64,000 nt of DNA from Pseudomonas cavernicola (GTDB lineage Bacteria; Pseudomonadota; Gammaproteobacteria; Pseudomonadales; Pseudomonadaceae), in assembly GCF_003596405.1 (NCBI RefSeq), contig NZ_QYUR01000002.1, positions 1,256,501 through 1,320,500 of the forward strand, written 5' to 3'. This document shows positions 8,329-18,724 of the stretch, in pieces. The notes below the pieces were generated by a model. It was not told the origin of the DNA and did not search any database. It saw only the letters and a list, made by a program, of their open reading frames with translations. The position numbers and the translations under genes were made by a program. Position 1 is the stretch's first letter. The number at the start of each line of letters is the position of its first letter.

Positions 8329-9066
8329 CTAATCACGCCCCAGCAACCAACGTGGTTTGCCGGGCGTGTAGTCCGGCATCTCGTCAGCCTGGGCGCGGTT
8401 GAGTGCTTCGAAGATTTCCAATTGCTCGCCATCGCGCTTGAAGATCCAGCTGTTGCCCTGCTCGCCGAGTTGCAACCAGAGGCTGTCGTACTCGCCGCTC
8501 ATGGCTGCGCAGTCGCCGGCCAGGCACAGCGCGTAACGCTCCGCGCCGGGTAAGCCTTCGACTTTGCCGTCCGGGTGGAACAGCACCAAGCCGCCGGTGC
8601 CGGTGCCTTGTTTGATCTTCCAGGTGCCGCCAAGGTAGGCGGCGTAGAGGGTTTGTTCGAAGCTGCTGCCGGGCGGGGCACCCACCGCTACCTTGACTGT
8701 CGGGCGGTCAAAGCGTTGCTCGGGGCCCGACTCGCTTTCTTCCTGTAGCAGTTGATCGCCTTTCAAGCGCAACTGCTGGTGGTAATCGCCGTAGAAATCC
8801 ACCCGCCAGCGAGCATCGGGTTCGGCGACCAATTGGCCTTCATCCAACTCGAAACCATTGGTGAAGCTCGCCAATTGGCGTGGGCCGTCGATACGCCATT
8901 CCAAATTGGGGCCGTAGGCCTCCAGGGCTTCGCGCAGGCTGCCACCTTGCGCCGCGGCATCGATCGCGGCCTGGTTGATCCAGATCCCACTAGGGTCGCG
9001 GTTGGCTTGACTGGTGCAGCCGCTCAGCCAGGTTGCCAGCAGTAACAGGGCGAGCGCATTGCGCAT
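8329..9066 (-). CDS. Hypothetical lipoprotein
   Basis: This 245-residue protein has a clear lipoprotein signal: MRNALALLLLATWLSGC with Cys17 as the lipidation site. The mature part is polar and rich in Gly, Asp and Trp, with no enzyme motif I recognise; a passage reading FHPDGKVEGLPGAERYALCL suggests a beta-rich, lipocalin-like or META-like fold, which is only an impression. A Ser/Asn-Gln-Ala sequence follows the Cys, consistent with outer-membrane sorting. Function unknown. Confidence 0.75.
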   Translation of the reverse strand: MRNALALLLLATWLSGCTSQANRDPSGIWINQAAIDAAAQGGSLREALEAYGPNLEWRIDGPRQLASFTNGFELDEGQLVAEPDARWRVDFYGDYHQQLRLKGDQLLQEESESGPEQRFDRPTVKVAVGAPPGSSFEQTLYAAYLGGTWKIKQGTGTGGLVLFHPDGKVEGLPGAERYALCLAGDCAAMSGEYDSLWLQLGEQGNSWIFKRDGEQLEIFEALNRAQADEMPDYTPGKPRWLLGRD

Positions 9067-9104
9067 GGCAGATTCCTTTCCTGGGGCGGGAGAACGGGGC
9101 GGCT

Positions 9105-9244
9105 CAGGCTGTGTGAAAACTACTGCGCTCGGTTATACGGCGTTAAAAGCAGGCTCAAAATGCTCATTTACAACACGTAAACTGCGCTTTCTCGCCTGTT
9201 TTTGCCTTGCCTAACCTTCGCTCGCTACGTTTTCACACAGCCTG
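9105..9244. mobile_element. MITE-like element, AGGCTGTGTGAAAAC ends (copy 1)
   Basis: The 16-bp perfect inverted repeats CAGGCTGTGTGAAAAC and GTTTTCACACAGCCTG bound a 140-bp non-coding unit. The interior is closely similar along its length to the unit at 44309-44447 (shared blocks include CGTAAACTGCGCTTT and CTAACCTTCGCTCGCTACG). Two more units with the same ends but different interiors are at 50890-51048 and 53104-53260. It lies between the lipoprotein gene and ridA. The TIR suggests mobilisation by an IS encoded elsewhere. Confidence 0.8.
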
Positions 9245-9264
9245 GACGGGCCCCCTTCAGTGGC

Positions 9265-9645
9265 TTACTCGATGACTAGAATAGCGTCCATTTCCACCTG
9301 GGCACCGCGCGGCAGAGCGGCTACGCCGATGGCGGCGCGCGCCGGGTAGGGCTGCTGGAAGTAGCGGCCCATGACCTCGTTGACCTTGGCGAAGTGCGAC
9401 AGGTCGGTGAGGAAGATGTTCAGCTTGACGATGTCTTTGAACGAACCACCAGCGGCTTCAGCCACGGCTTTAAGGTTCTCGAACACCTGCACGGTCTGCG
9501 CTTCAAAGCCTTCCACCAGCTCCATGGTCTTCGGGTCGAGCGGGATCTGCCCGGACATGTAGACGGTGTTACCGGCCTTGATAGCCTGGGAGTAGGTGCC
9601 GATAGCGGCCGGGGCCTGCTCGGAAGTGATAACGCTCTTGCTCAT
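9265..9645 (-). CDS. ridA: RidA, 2-iminopropanoate/2-iminobutanoate deaminase
   Basis: This 126-residue RidA/YjgF/UK114 protein hydrolyses reactive enamine/imine intermediates made by PLP enzymes. Family features are [18 protein letters not shown] near the N-terminus, the [12 protein letters not shown] stretch, and the substrate-binding Arg in [20 protein letters not shown]. It follows spoT in the same direction with 73 bp between them, the conserved Pseudomonas order. A second, shorter RidA-like protein occurs at 35358 beside dadA. Confidence 0.93.
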   Translation of the reverse strand: MSKSVITSEQAPAAIGTYSQAIKAGNTVYMSGQIPLDPKTMELVEGFEAQTVQVFENLKAVAEAAGGSFKDIVKLNIFLTDLSHFAKVNEVMGRYFQQPYPARAAIGVAALPRGAQVEMDAILVIE

Positions 9646-9718
9646 GAAAAACTCCTTGCGGTTCTTTTGTTTTAGCTAGGGCGGCCAACGCCATGCGTCA
9701 GCTGCCGTGGGATCTGCT

Positions 9719-11827
9719 CTACGCACGCACGCGGGAGATGTGCACCACCCCTTTCAGGGCGCGCAGCTTTTTGATCACGCGGGCCAAGTGGACGCGGTCG
9801 TGCACGCTGACGACCAACTGAACCACGCTAATGCGCCCATCGCGCTCATCCATGCTGATTTTTTCGATGTTGCCGTCGGCGGCGTTGACGCTGCTGGCCA
9901 GCAGGGCGATCAAGCCGCGCTGGTGCTCCAGTTCGATGCGCAGCTCGACGTTGAACTCGCCGACCACATCCTTGGCCCAGGACAGTTGAATGCACTTTTC
10001 CGGGTTGTGGCGGATTTCGCTGATGTTCTTGCAGTTGTCCAGATGCACCACCATGCCTTTACCTGCGGACAGGTGACCGACGATCGGGTCGCCAGGGATC
10101 GGCGTGCAGCACTTGGCGTAGCTCAGCACCAGGCCTTCGGTCCCGCGAATCGCCAGTGGGCCTTCGGCGCTCGGCAGTTGTTCGCCCTCGCTGGCCAACA
10201 AACGGCGGGCGACCACATAGGCCATACGGTTACCCAGGCCAATGTCTTCCAGCAGGTCTTCGATAAGCTCCAGGCGATACTCGCCGAGCACTACTCGCAC
10301 CTGCTCCGTTGGAAGCTTGTCCAGATGGCTGTTGAAGCCGGCCAGGACCTTGTTCAACAGCCGCTCGCCGAGGCTGATCGACTCCGAGCGGCGTTGCAGT
10401 TTCAGCGCATGGCGGATATGGGTGCGGGCCTTGCCGGTGACGACAAAATTGAGCCAGGCTGGGTTCGGCCGCGCACCCGGCGCGGTGACGATTTCCACCG
10501 TGGCGCCACTTTGCAACGGCTCTGACAAGGGCGCCAGACGCCGATTGATCCGGCAGGCGATGCACGAATTACCGACGTCGGTATGTACGGCATAGGCGAA
10601 GTCGACCGCGGTCGAGCCTTTCGGCATCTCCATGATCCGGCCCTTGGGCGTGAAGACGTAGACCTCATCGGGGAACAGGTCGATCTTCACGCTCTCGATG
10701 AATTCCAGGGAGTTGCCGGCACGTTGCTGCATTTCCAGCACGCCCTTGACCCACTGGCGGGCGCGGGCGTGAGTGCCTTTGGGCTGGTCTTCTTCACTGG
10801 ATTTATACAGCCAATGGGCGGCGATGCCGTTGTTGGCCATCTCTTCCATATCGCGGGTGCGGATCTGGATCTCGATGGGCACGCCGTGCATGCCGAACAG
10901 GGTGGTGTGCAGCGACTGGTAGCCGTTGGCCTTGGGAATCGCGATGTAATCTTTGAAGCGTCCCGGCAGCGGCTTGTAGAGATTGTGTACGGCGCCGAGT
11001 ACGCGGTAACAGGTATCGACCTTGTCGACGATGATGCGGAAGGCGTAGACGTCCATGATCTCGTTGAACGCCCGGCGCTTGCCGCGCATCTTCTGGTAGA
11101 TGCCGTACAGGTGTTTCTCGCGGCCGATCACCTCGCCTTCCATGCCTTCGCGGGCCAGGCAATGGGTTAGCGACTCTTCGATCTTGTTGACGATTTCCTT
11201 GCGGTTACCGCGGGCGCGTTTGACCGCCTGGCGGATGCGCTCGGAACGCATCGGGTGCATGGCCTTGAAACCCAGCTCCTCGAATTCCACGCGCATGCTG
11301 TGCATGCCTAGCCGGTTAGCGATTGGCGCGTAGATTTCCAGGGTTTCCTTGGCGATGCGTCGGCGTTTTTCGCCAGCCAGCACTTCCAGGGTACGCATGT
11401 TGTGCAGGCGGTCGGCCAGTTTGACCAGGATCACGCGGATATCGCGGGCCATGGCCATGGCCATTTTCTGGAAGTTTTCCGCTTGCGCCTCGGCCTTGGT
11501 CTCGAAGTTCATCTGGGTCAGTTTGCTGACCCCGTCGACCAGTTCGGCGACGGTTTCGCCGAATTGCGCAGTCAGCGCTTCTTTGGCGATGCCGGTATCT
11601 TCGATCACGTCATGCAGCATCGCGGCCATCAGGCTCTGATGATCCATGTGCATGTCTGCGAGGATATTCGCCACAGCCAGGGGATGGGTGACGTAGGCTT
11701 CGCCGCTACGGCGGCGTTGGCCGTCGTGGGCTTGTTCGGCGTAGAAATAAGCGCGGCGTACCAGATTGACCTGCTCGGCGCCGAGGTAGGTCGAAAGCCG
11801 ATCGGCGAGGGCGTCTATGCTCGGCAA
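9719..11827 (-). CDS. spoT: SpoT, bifunctional (p)ppGpp synthetase/hydrolase
   Basis: This 702-residue RelA/SpoT protein controls alarmone levels in the stringent response. The N-terminal HD hydrolase is intact (VTHPLAVANIL, AMLHDVIEDTG, DRLHNMRTL). It is followed by the synthetase region (GRFKDYIAIPKANGYQSLHT, EIQIRT), a TGS domain (VYVFTPKGRIMEMPKGST, about residues 390-450) and a C-terminal ACT domain (ISVVQLVVSVHDRVHLARVI). The intact HD motifs separate it from RelA. It sits between rpoZ and ridA, as in other pseudomonads, and is probably cotranscribed with rpoZ. Confidence 0.96.
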   Translation of the reverse strand: MPSIDALADRLSTYLGAEQVNLVRRAYFYAEQAHDGQRRRSGEAYVTHPLAVANILADMHMDHQSLMAAMLHDVIEDTGIAKEALTAQFGETVAELVDGVSKLTQMNFETKAEAQAENFQKMAMAMARDIRVILVKLADRLHNMRTLEVLAGEKRRRIAKETLEIYAPIANRLGMHSMRVEFEELGFKAMHPMRSERIRQAVKRARGNRKEIVNKIEESLTHCLAREGMEGEVIGREKHLYGIYQKMRGKRRAFNEIMDVYAFRIIVDKVDTCYRVLGAVHNLYKPLPGRFKDYIAIPKANGYQSLHTTLFGMHGVPIEIQIRTRDMEEMANNGIAAHWLYKSSEEDQPKGTHARARQWVKGVLEMQQRAGNSLEFIESVKIDLFPDEVYVFTPKGRIMEMPKGSTAVDFAYAVHTDVGNSCIACRINRRLAPLSEPLQSGATVEIVTAPGARPNPAWLNFVVTGKARTHIRHALKLQRRSESISLGERLLNKVLAGFNSHLDKLPTEQVRVVLGEYRLELIEDLLEDIGLGNRMAYVVARRLLASEGEQLPSAEGPLAIRGTEGLVLSYAKCCTPIPGDPIVGHLSAGKGMVVHLDNCKNISEIRHNPEKCIQLSWAKDVVGEFNVELRIELEHQRGLIALLASSVNAADGNIEKISMDERDGRISVVQLVVSVHDRVHLARVIKKLRALKGVVHISRVRA

Positions 11828-11884
11828 GGTTTTACTCCTTGCCGGCTGGGTTCCCGCGCCGTGTGACTTCGACCAGGCATAGGC

Positions 11885-12148
11885 TTACAGGGCCTCGTTG
11901 GCCTCGTCCTCGAAAGAACCGAACAGCGGCTCGTCATCGACGATTTCTTCCTCGGCGATCACGTTGTAATCGATCAGGCCGGCAGCGATTTCGCGCAAGG
12001 CGACCACGGTCGGCTTGTCGTTTTCCCAAGCTACCTTGGGTTCTTTGCCACCGGTAGCCAGCTGGCGAGAGCGCTTGGTAGCGAGCATGACCAGCTCGAA
12101 GCGGTTATCGACGTTGTCCAGGCAATCTTCAACGGTAACGCGAGCCAT
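11885..12148 (-). CDS. rpoZ: RNA polymerase omega subunit
   Basis: This 87-residue protein with the RpoZ signature [20 protein letters not shown] and TKRSRQL aids beta' folding and assembly. The acidic tail ([17 protein letters not shown]) is usual for Pseudomonas. The gene lies between gmk and spoT on the same strand. RpoZ is also linked to (p)ppGpp binding on RNA polymerase, so its pairing with spoT makes functional sense. Confidence 0.95.
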   Translation of the reverse strand: MARVTVEDCLDNVDNRFELVMLATKRSRQLATGGKEPKVAWENDKPTVVALREIAAGLIDYNVIAEEEIVDDEPLFGSFEDEANEAL

Positions 12149-12271
12149 GGTATTCCTCGTAGCGACGTATATAAGAGCGAAAAACTGTGCCCAGATGGGC
12201 GAGCGGACTGGATAGTCTAAAAAATAACCAGCCTTTAGGGAAGCGCAGATTTTTTCGGCGCTTCGTCCGGG

Positions 12272-12904
<633 letters not shown>

Positions 12905-13768
12905 TTACTCGATGTTCTGTACTTGTTCGCGCATTTGTTCGATCAGCACCTTGAGGTTCACCGCCGCCTGCGTACTGCGCGTATCAAAGGCCTTGGAGCC
13001 AAGAGTGTTGGCCTCGCGATTGAGTTCCTGCATGAGAAAATCCAGGCGCCGGCCCGCTGCGCCACCGGCTTTCAGCACGCGCCGTACCTCGGTTACGTGG
13101 GTGCTCAGGCGATCCAGTTCTTCGGCGACGTCGCTTTTTTGCGCAAGCAGTACCAGTTCTTGCTCCAGGCGCTGCGGATCCAGTTCGGCTTGCATCTCGG
13201 CGCAGCGGTCGAGGATTTTTTGCCGCTGTGCGGCGAGCATCTGCGGGATCAGCTCGCGCAGGGCGCTGACTTCGTCGGTGATGTTGTCCAGGCGCTCATT
13301 GAGCAGCTTGGCCAATTCGGCGCCTTCGCGCTCGCGGCCATTTTTCAGCTCGCTCAGGGCGTGGGTGAACAGCTCCAGGGCTGCATTATTGAGGGCTTGT
13401 GGGTCGGTGGCGTCGGCAACTAGCACGCCTGGCCAGGCCAGGACTTCCAGTGGATTGAGTGGTGCCGGTTGTTTGATCAGGCTGGCCACGCTTTCTGCGG
13501 CGGCGACCAACTGAGCCGCGCGCTCGCGATCCACTTGCAGCGGTTTGCCGGCGGTTTCTTCGGCAAAGCGCAGGGTGCATTCCACTTTGCCGCGTGACAG
13601 GCCTTGGCGCAGGGCTTCGCGTACCGCGCCTTCAAGGTCGCGGAAGGATTCCGGCAGGCGCAGCTGCGGCTCCAGGTAGCGGTGGTTGACCGAGCGCAGT
13701 TCCCAGCTCAGCGTGCCGTTGGCACTGGCCCGTTCGATGCGGGCGAAGGCGGTCATGCTGTGCACCAT
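12905..13768 (-). CDS. yicC: YicC-family endoribonuclease
   Basis: This 287-residue YicC protein belongs to a family recently recognised as an endoribonuclease. The family start MVHSMTAFARIE and end (the DUF1732 region around GGAAGRRLDFLMQELNREAN, then MREQVQNIE) are both present. The central region is predicted helical with many Glu/Arg heptads. It lies upstream of gmk and is divergent from rph; this yicC/rph arrangement is conserved in gammaproteobacteria. Confidence 0.93.
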   Translation of the reverse strand: MVHSMTAFARIERASANGTLSWELRSVNHRYLEPQLRLPESFRDLEGAVREALRQGLSRGKVECTLRFAEETAGKPLQVDRERAAQLVAAAESVASLIKQPAPLNPLEVLAWPGVLVADATDPQALNNAALELFTHALSELKNGREREGAELAKLLNERLDNITDEVSALRELIPQMLAAQRQKILDRCAEMQAELDPQRLEQELVLLAQKSDVAEELDRLSTHVTEVRRVLKAGGAAGRRLDFLMQELNREANTLGSKAFDTRSTQAAVNLKVLIEQMREQVQNIE

Positions 13769-13910
13769 GGGGTGACCTCGCGAGATTAATACGATACGAA
13801 AGGCGCAGGATTGTAGCGCAGTGCGCGGGCAGCTCCCAATTTGGCGTGTCGACCCGGCTGTGCGGCCCTATAATGCCGAGCAGATTTCCGTCCCGAATAG
13901 GTATTCCCAA

Positions 13911-14633
13911 ATGAAACGTCCCAGTGGCCGTGCCGCCGACCAGCTGCGCCCGATCCGCATCACCCGTAACTACACCAAACACGCCGAGGGCTCGGTGCTG
14001 GTGGAGTTCGGTGACACCAAAGTGATCTGCACGGTCAGCGTCGAGTCGGGAGTACCGCGCTTTCTCAAGGGCCAAGGCCAAGGTTGGTTGACCGCCGAGT
14101 ACGGCATGTTGCCGCGCGCTACCGGCGAACGTAATCAGCGTGAAGCCAGCCGTGGCAAGCAAGGCGGGCGGACCCTGGAAATCCAGCGCCTGATCGGCCG
14201 TTCGCTGCGCGCTGCACTGGATATGTCCAAGCTGGGTGAAAACACCCTGTATGTCGACTGCGACGTGATCCAGGCCGACGGTGGTACGCGTACTGCGTCG
14301 ATCACCGGCGCCATGGTTGCGCTGGTCGATGCGCTGAAAGTCATCAAGAAACGCGGCGGCTTGAAAGGTGGCGATCCGCTGAAGCAGATGATTGCAGCGG
14401 TCTCTGTCGGTATGTATCAGGGCGAACCGGTGCTGGATCTGGATTACCTGGAAGACTCTGCCGCGGAAACCGACTTGAATGTGGTGATGACCAGTGAAGG
14501 TGGTTTCATCGAGGTGCAGGGCACTGCGGAAGGCGCACCTTTCCAGCCGGCCGAGCTGAATGCCATGCTGGCTCTGGCGCAGAAAGGCATGGCCGAGTTG
14601 TTCGAACTGCAGCGCGCGGCGTTGGCTGACTAA
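13911..14633 (+). CDS. rph: Ribonuclease PH
   Basis: This 240-residue phosphorolytic exoribonuclease trims tRNA 3' ends. The family start [20 protein letters not shown] fixes the ATG at 13911; an upstream in-frame GTG-type start would add about 30 unrelated residues. Motifs seen are [20 protein letters not shown], the phosphate-binding [20 protein letters not shown] and [24 protein letters not shown] at 13869-13874 is a possible -10 box for this gene. It is divergent from yicC. Confidence 0.96.
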   Translation: MKRPSGRAADQLRPIRITRNYTKHAEGSVLVEFGDTKVICTVSVESGVPRFLKGQGQGWLTAEYGMLPRATGERNQREASRGKQGGRTLEIQRLIGRSLRAALDMSKLGENTLYVDCDVIQADGGTRTASITGAMVALVDALKVIKKRGGLKGGDPLKQMIAAVSVGMYQGEPVLDLDYLEDSAAETDLNVVMTSEGGFIEVQGTAEGAPFQPAELNAMLALAQKGMAELFELQRAALAD

Positions 14634-14660
14634 TTTCCCGGCTATCCAAGGAGGAACAGC

Positions 14661-15029
14661 ATGAACGAGAACCAGGCTCCAGTGCCGGCACCCAGCCAAG
14701 AAGTGCGTCAGTGGGCGATGTTCTGCCACTTCGCGGCTTTTCTCGGGTTGGTGTTTCCCTTCGGCAATCTACTGGGTCCGCTGATCGTCTGGCAGATCAA
14801 GAAGGATCTCGATCCTTTTGTCGATGCCCAGGGCAAGGAAGCGCTGAACTTCCAGATCACCGTGGCGCTTGCAGCGGTGGTGTGCATTCTGCTGATGTTG
14901 GTGGTGATCGGTTTCGCCTTGCTGGGGTTGCTCGGCATCGGTGCGCTGGTGCTGACCATCATCGCGGGGATCAAGGCCAACGAAGGTCAGGCCTATCGCT
15001 ACCCATTCTGCTGGCGGTTGTTGAAGTAA
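14661..15029 (+). CDS. DUF4870 small membrane protein
   Basis: This 122-residue protein has three to four membrane segments: about residues 22-45 (MFCHFAAFLGLVFPFGNLLG), 70-90 and 92-108. The WQIKKDLDPFVDAQGKEALN motif between helices is the hallmark of the DUF4870/Tic20-like family, whose function is not known. AAGGAGG (14649-14654 region) gives a strong ribosome site. It follows rph by 27 bp and is probably cotranscribed, then closed by the terminator at 15045-15071. Confidence 0.85.
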   Translation: MNENQAPVPAPSQEVRQWAMFCHFAAFLGLVFPFGNLLGPLIVWQIKKDLDPFVDAQGKEALNFQITVALAAVVCILLMLVVIGFALLGLLGIGALVLTIIAGIKANEGQAYRYPFCWRLLK

Positions 15030-15044
15030 GGCGAGCAGAAACTA

Positions 15045-15071
15045 AAAAGCCGGCGCAATGCCGGCATTTTT
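15045..15071. terminator. Bidirectional intrinsic terminator
   Basis: GCCGGC-GCAAT-GCCGGC stem with an A-run before and a T-run after (AAAAAGCCGGC ... GCCGGCATTTTT). It lies between the convergent DUF4870 gene and crc and can serve both. Confidence 0.85.
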
Positions 15072-15087
15072 GTTTCTGCGTTTTGGC

Positions 15088-15867
15088 TTAGACGCTCAGC
15101 GTCCAGTCATAGTCAACGATCAGCGGAGCATGCTGGGAGAAGCGTGGCTGGCGTGGTAGGCGGGCGCCGCGGACAAAGCGGCGCAGGCCGGGTGTCAGCA
15201 GTTGATAGTCGAAGCGGTAGCCTAAGTTGAGCATCTCGGCCTGTTCGCTGTTCGGCCACCAACTGAATTGGTCGCCCTCGCGGTTCACTTCGCGTAGCGC
15301 ATCGACGTAACCCATGGTGCCGACGACTTCGTCCATCCACGCCCGTTCCGGCGCGAGAAAGCCCGGCTCCTGCTGGCAGTCGCGCCAGTTCTTCACATCC
15401 AGTTTCTGGTGGGCAACGTAGAGTGAGCCGCAGTAGATGTACTCGCGGCGCTTGCGACGTTGCTTGTCCAGGTAGTGGGTGAAATCGTCCATAAACTTGA
15501 ATTTCTGGTTCAAGTTCTCGTCACCGCTCTGTCCCGAAGGCAGCAGTAGGGTGGCGATACTCACTTTGTCGAAATCGGCCTGCAGGTAGCGCCCGTAGCG
15601 ATCGGCTGTCTCGAAACCGAGTCCGCTGATCACCGCCTTGGGTTGCAACCGCGAATAGAGTGCCACACCACCTTGGTCGGGCACTTCAGCATCGCAGGCA
15701 TAGAGGAAATAGCCATCCAGTTGGAGGGCTGGGTCGTCCAGTTCAAAGGCGGAGGCACGGGTGTCCTGCAGGCAGATGACGTCGGCATTCTGAGCCTGCA
15801 GCCAACTGAGCAAACCGCGCTCGACTGCAGCCTGAATACCATTCACGTTCACACTGATGATCCGCAT
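15088..15867 (-). CDS. crc: Crc, catabolite repression control protein
   Basis: This 259-residue protein has the exonuclease III/EEP fold, but its sequence is that of Pseudomonas Crc (MRIISVNVNGIQAAVERGLL; end FSQHAPLIVDYDWTLSV). Crc has no demonstrated nuclease activity and acts with Hfq on A-rich mRNA motifs to repress use of less favoured carbon sources. The normal ExoIII LQET motif reads LQDT here. The start ATG ending at 15867 gives the canonical length; an upstream in-frame start adds 21 unrelated residues. It is divergent from pyrE, the conserved arrangement. Confidence 0.95.
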   Translation of the reverse strand: MRIISVNVNGIQAAVERGLLSWLQAQNADVICLQDTRASAFELDDPALQLDGYFLYACDAEVPDQGGVALYSRLQPKAVISGLGFETADRYGRYLQADFDKVSIATLLLPSGQSGDENLNQKFKFMDDFTHYLDKQRRKRREYIYCGSLYVAHQKLDVKNWRDCQQEPGFLAPERAWMDEVVGTMGYVDALREVNREGDQFSWWPNSEQAEMLNLGYRFDYQLLTPGLRRFVRGARLPRQPRFSQHAPLIVDYDWTLSV

Positions 15868-15960
15868 AAATGGCCCCCAAAAACACGTGCGTGTATGATA
15901 CCCGAGCTCACCCTTATTAGCTAAACCCATAGCTAAATCCGTGCCGTTCGGGGCTTTTTT

Positions 15961-16602
15961 ATGCAGGCGTACCAGCGCGAGTTCATTCGTTTTGCCATCG
16001 AGCGCGGCGTGCTGCGCTTCGGTGAGTTCACCCTCAAGTCGGGTCGTACCAGTCCGTATTTCTTCAATGCTGGGTTATTTAACAGCGGTTTGGCGTTGGC
16101 CCAGTTGGGGCGCTTCTATGCCGCGGCGCTGGTGGAGAGCGGGATTGCCTTCGATGTGCTGTTTGGGCCCGCCTACAAAGGCATTCCGTTAGCCGCGACC
16201 ACCGCGGTGGCCTTGGCCGAGCAGCATCAGCGCGACCTACCCTGGTGCTTCAATCGTAAGGAAGCCAAAGACCACGGCGAAGGCGGCACTTTGGTCGGTG
16301 CGCCTCTGGCTGGGCGGGTGTTGATCATCGACGATGTGATCACCGCCGGTACGGCGATCCGCGAAGTGATGCAAATTATTCATGCGCAAGGCGCGCAAGC
16401 GGCCGGCGTGTTGATCGCGCTGAATCGTCAGGAGCGCGGCCAGGGCGAACTGTCGGCGATCCAGGAGGTCGAGCGTGACTTCGGCATGCCGGTAGTGAGC
16501 ATTGTTTCGCTCGAGCAGGTGCTGGAATACCTGGCCGGTGATGCTGAGCTGAAGCAGCATTTGCCGGCGGTACAAGCCTACCGCGCGCAGTACGGAATCT
16601 AA
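15961..16602 (+). CDS. pyrE: Orotate phosphoribosyltransferase
   Basis: This 213-residue enzyme makes OMP from orotate and PRPP in pyrimidine synthesis. [20 protein letters not shown] and the [15 protein letters not shown] loop mark the N-terminal part, and [16 protein letters not shown] is the PRPP-binding motif (about residues 120-135). The length equals the E. coli enzyme. It is divergent from crc with 93 bp between the two starts, and a hairpin repeat follows its stop. Confidence 0.96.
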   Translation: MQAYQREFIRFAIERGVLRFGEFTLKSGRTSPYFFNAGLFNSGLALAQLGRFYAAALVESGIAFDVLFGPAYKGIPLAATTAVALAEQHQRDLPWCFNRKEAKDHGEGGTLVGAPLAGRVLIIDDVITAGTAIREVMQIIHAQGAQAAGVLIALNRQERGQGELSAIQEVERDFGMPVVSIVSLEQVLEYLAGDAELKQHLPAVQAYRAQYGI

Positions 16603-16605
16603 TAA

Positions 16606-16646
16606 CCCGTTCAATATCTGCTGCGCTCGCGACGATCTTGAACGGG
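16606..16646. repeat. Short hairpin repeat (ATCTGCTGCGC family)
   Basis: Perfect 9-bp arms CCCGTTCAA (16606-16614) and TTGAACGGG (16638-16646), with ATCTGCTGCGC in the left half of the loop. Related units follow the genes ending at 17274 and 35711. It sits directly after pyrE and may attenuate read-through. Confidence 0.6.
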
Positions 16647-16680
16647 CTCTAAGTTCAATCACGACAGGGTGTTTGTTTGC

Positions 16681-17274
16681 ATGGTCAAACCGGGGGCAAT
16701 TCGCTTTACGTTGTTGTTTAGCTTGCTGCTGCCGGCTTTGGCTGGGGCAACGGAGTTGTACCGTTACGTCAACGCCAAAGGCGTCACGGTGTTGGATCGC
16801 CTGGGCGTGCCGCCGGAGTACATCAGCAAAGGCTACGAGGTCCTCAACGATCAAGGTCGGGTGGTCAAGGTGATTCCGCCGGCCCCGAGCGCCGAGGAAA
16901 TGCGGCGTCAACTCGCGGATAAGGCGCGCGCTAGCTCTGATGCCCAGTTACTGCGTTTGTATTCCACGGTGGATGATGTCGATCGGGCCAAGGCCCGCAA
17001 GCTTACCGAATTGGATGGCGTGATTAGCGCGGCGCAGGGCAACTTGCAGTTGCTGCGAACGCAGCAGGCGAACTTGCAGAGCCAGGCGGCCGATCAGGAG
17101 CGGGCTGGGCGCCAAGTCCCCGAGCATTTGGTGGCGCAGATCGACAACCTGAAAGCGGAACAAGCAGGGCTGCAGAAGGACATCCTGCGTTACCAGGAGG
17201 GTCGCAAGCAGGCCGAAGCCAGTTTTGCGGCGGATCAAGCACGTTTGCTCGAGCTGATCGGTACTCGTCGCTAA
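16681..17274 (+). CDS. DUF4124 domain periplasmic protein
   Basis: This protein of about 197 residues has a signal peptide (LLFSLLLPALAGATE, cleavage after AGA) and then the DUF4124 pattern ELYRYVNAKGVTVLDR. The region from about residue 75 to the end is a long coiled coil rich in Ala/Gln/Leu. A GTG at 16669 is an alternative start; the ATG at 16681 is preferred because it gives a standard signal peptide. No enzymatic role is known; envelope structural or binding functions are possible. Confidence 0.75.
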   Translation: MVKPGAIRFTLLFSLLLPALAGATELYRYVNAKGVTVLDRLGVPPEYISKGYEVLNDQGRVVKVIPPAPSAEEMRRQLADKARASSDAQLLRLYSTVDDVDRAKARKLTELDGVISAAQGNLQLLRTQQANLQSQAADQERAGRQVPEHLVAQIDNLKAEQAGLQKDILRYQEGRKQAEASFAADQARLLELIGTRR

Positions 17275-17317
17275 GAGCCTGTTCAAGACCAAGCGCAGCA
17301 GATACCCAACAGGTTCT
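17274..17317. repeat. Short hairpin repeat (ATCTGCTGCGC family, inverted)
   Basis: Arms AGAGCCTGTT (17274-17283) and AACAGGTTCT (17308-17317) match at nine of ten positions around a loop containing GCGCAGCAGAT, the reverse complement of the core in the unit at 16606. It separates two convergent genes. Confidence 0.6.
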
Positions 17318-17322
17318 AACGA

Positions 17323-17763
17323 TCACTCCTCGGGTGCGCAGCGCTCATACGCGCGTACCTTTTCACGCAGCCAGTCGGGCAGCGCTCGGCTCGAGCGGCT
17401 GACGCTGTCGGCATGCACATAGATCACCTCGATGAGTGTCAGCAGCTCAGTCTGATGCCAGATGGCGAGGCTGAATGTCAGGCTGCTGCGACCGAGGCGG
17501 GTGGTGCGCACGCCAATCTCCAGGATATCGTCGAGGCGTGCTGGAGCCAGGTATTCGAGGGTGTTCTTGGCCGTGAAGAAGTCGCCACCGCCGCGGGTGA
17601 GATCGGCGGGATAGGCGACTTCAAGCGCGCGGAAATATTCGCTGATGGCGACGTCGGCGTAGGTCAGGTAGTGACCATTGAAGACGATGTCTTGCCGATC
17701 GACCTCCGCCCAGCGCACTCGAAGTGAGTGCTCGAAGCGGAAGTCAGAGCGCAGCACGGGCAC
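17323..17763 (-). CDS. Acyl-CoA thioesterase, 4HBT hot-dog family
   Basis: This 146-residue single hot-dog domain protein has the 4-hydroxybenzoyl-CoA thioesterase-type signature RVRWAEVDRQDIVFNGHYL with the catalytic Asp. YLAPARLDDILEIGVRTTRL and SLTFSLAIWH follow in family order. It lies 1 bp downstream of argB on the same strand, though no pathway link is evident. The substrate cannot be given. Confidence 0.85.
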   Translation of the reverse strand: MPVLRSDFRFEHSLRVRWAEVDRQDIVFNGHYLTYADVAISEYFRALEVAYPADLTRGGGDFFTAKNTLEYLAPARLDDILEIGVRTTRLGRSSLTFSLAIWHQTELLTLIEVIYVHADSVSRSSRALPDWLREKVRAYERCAPEE

Positions 17764-17764
17764 C

Positions 17765-18703
<939 letters not shown>

Positions 18704-18724
18704 TCAGACCGGCCAAGCAGTCAA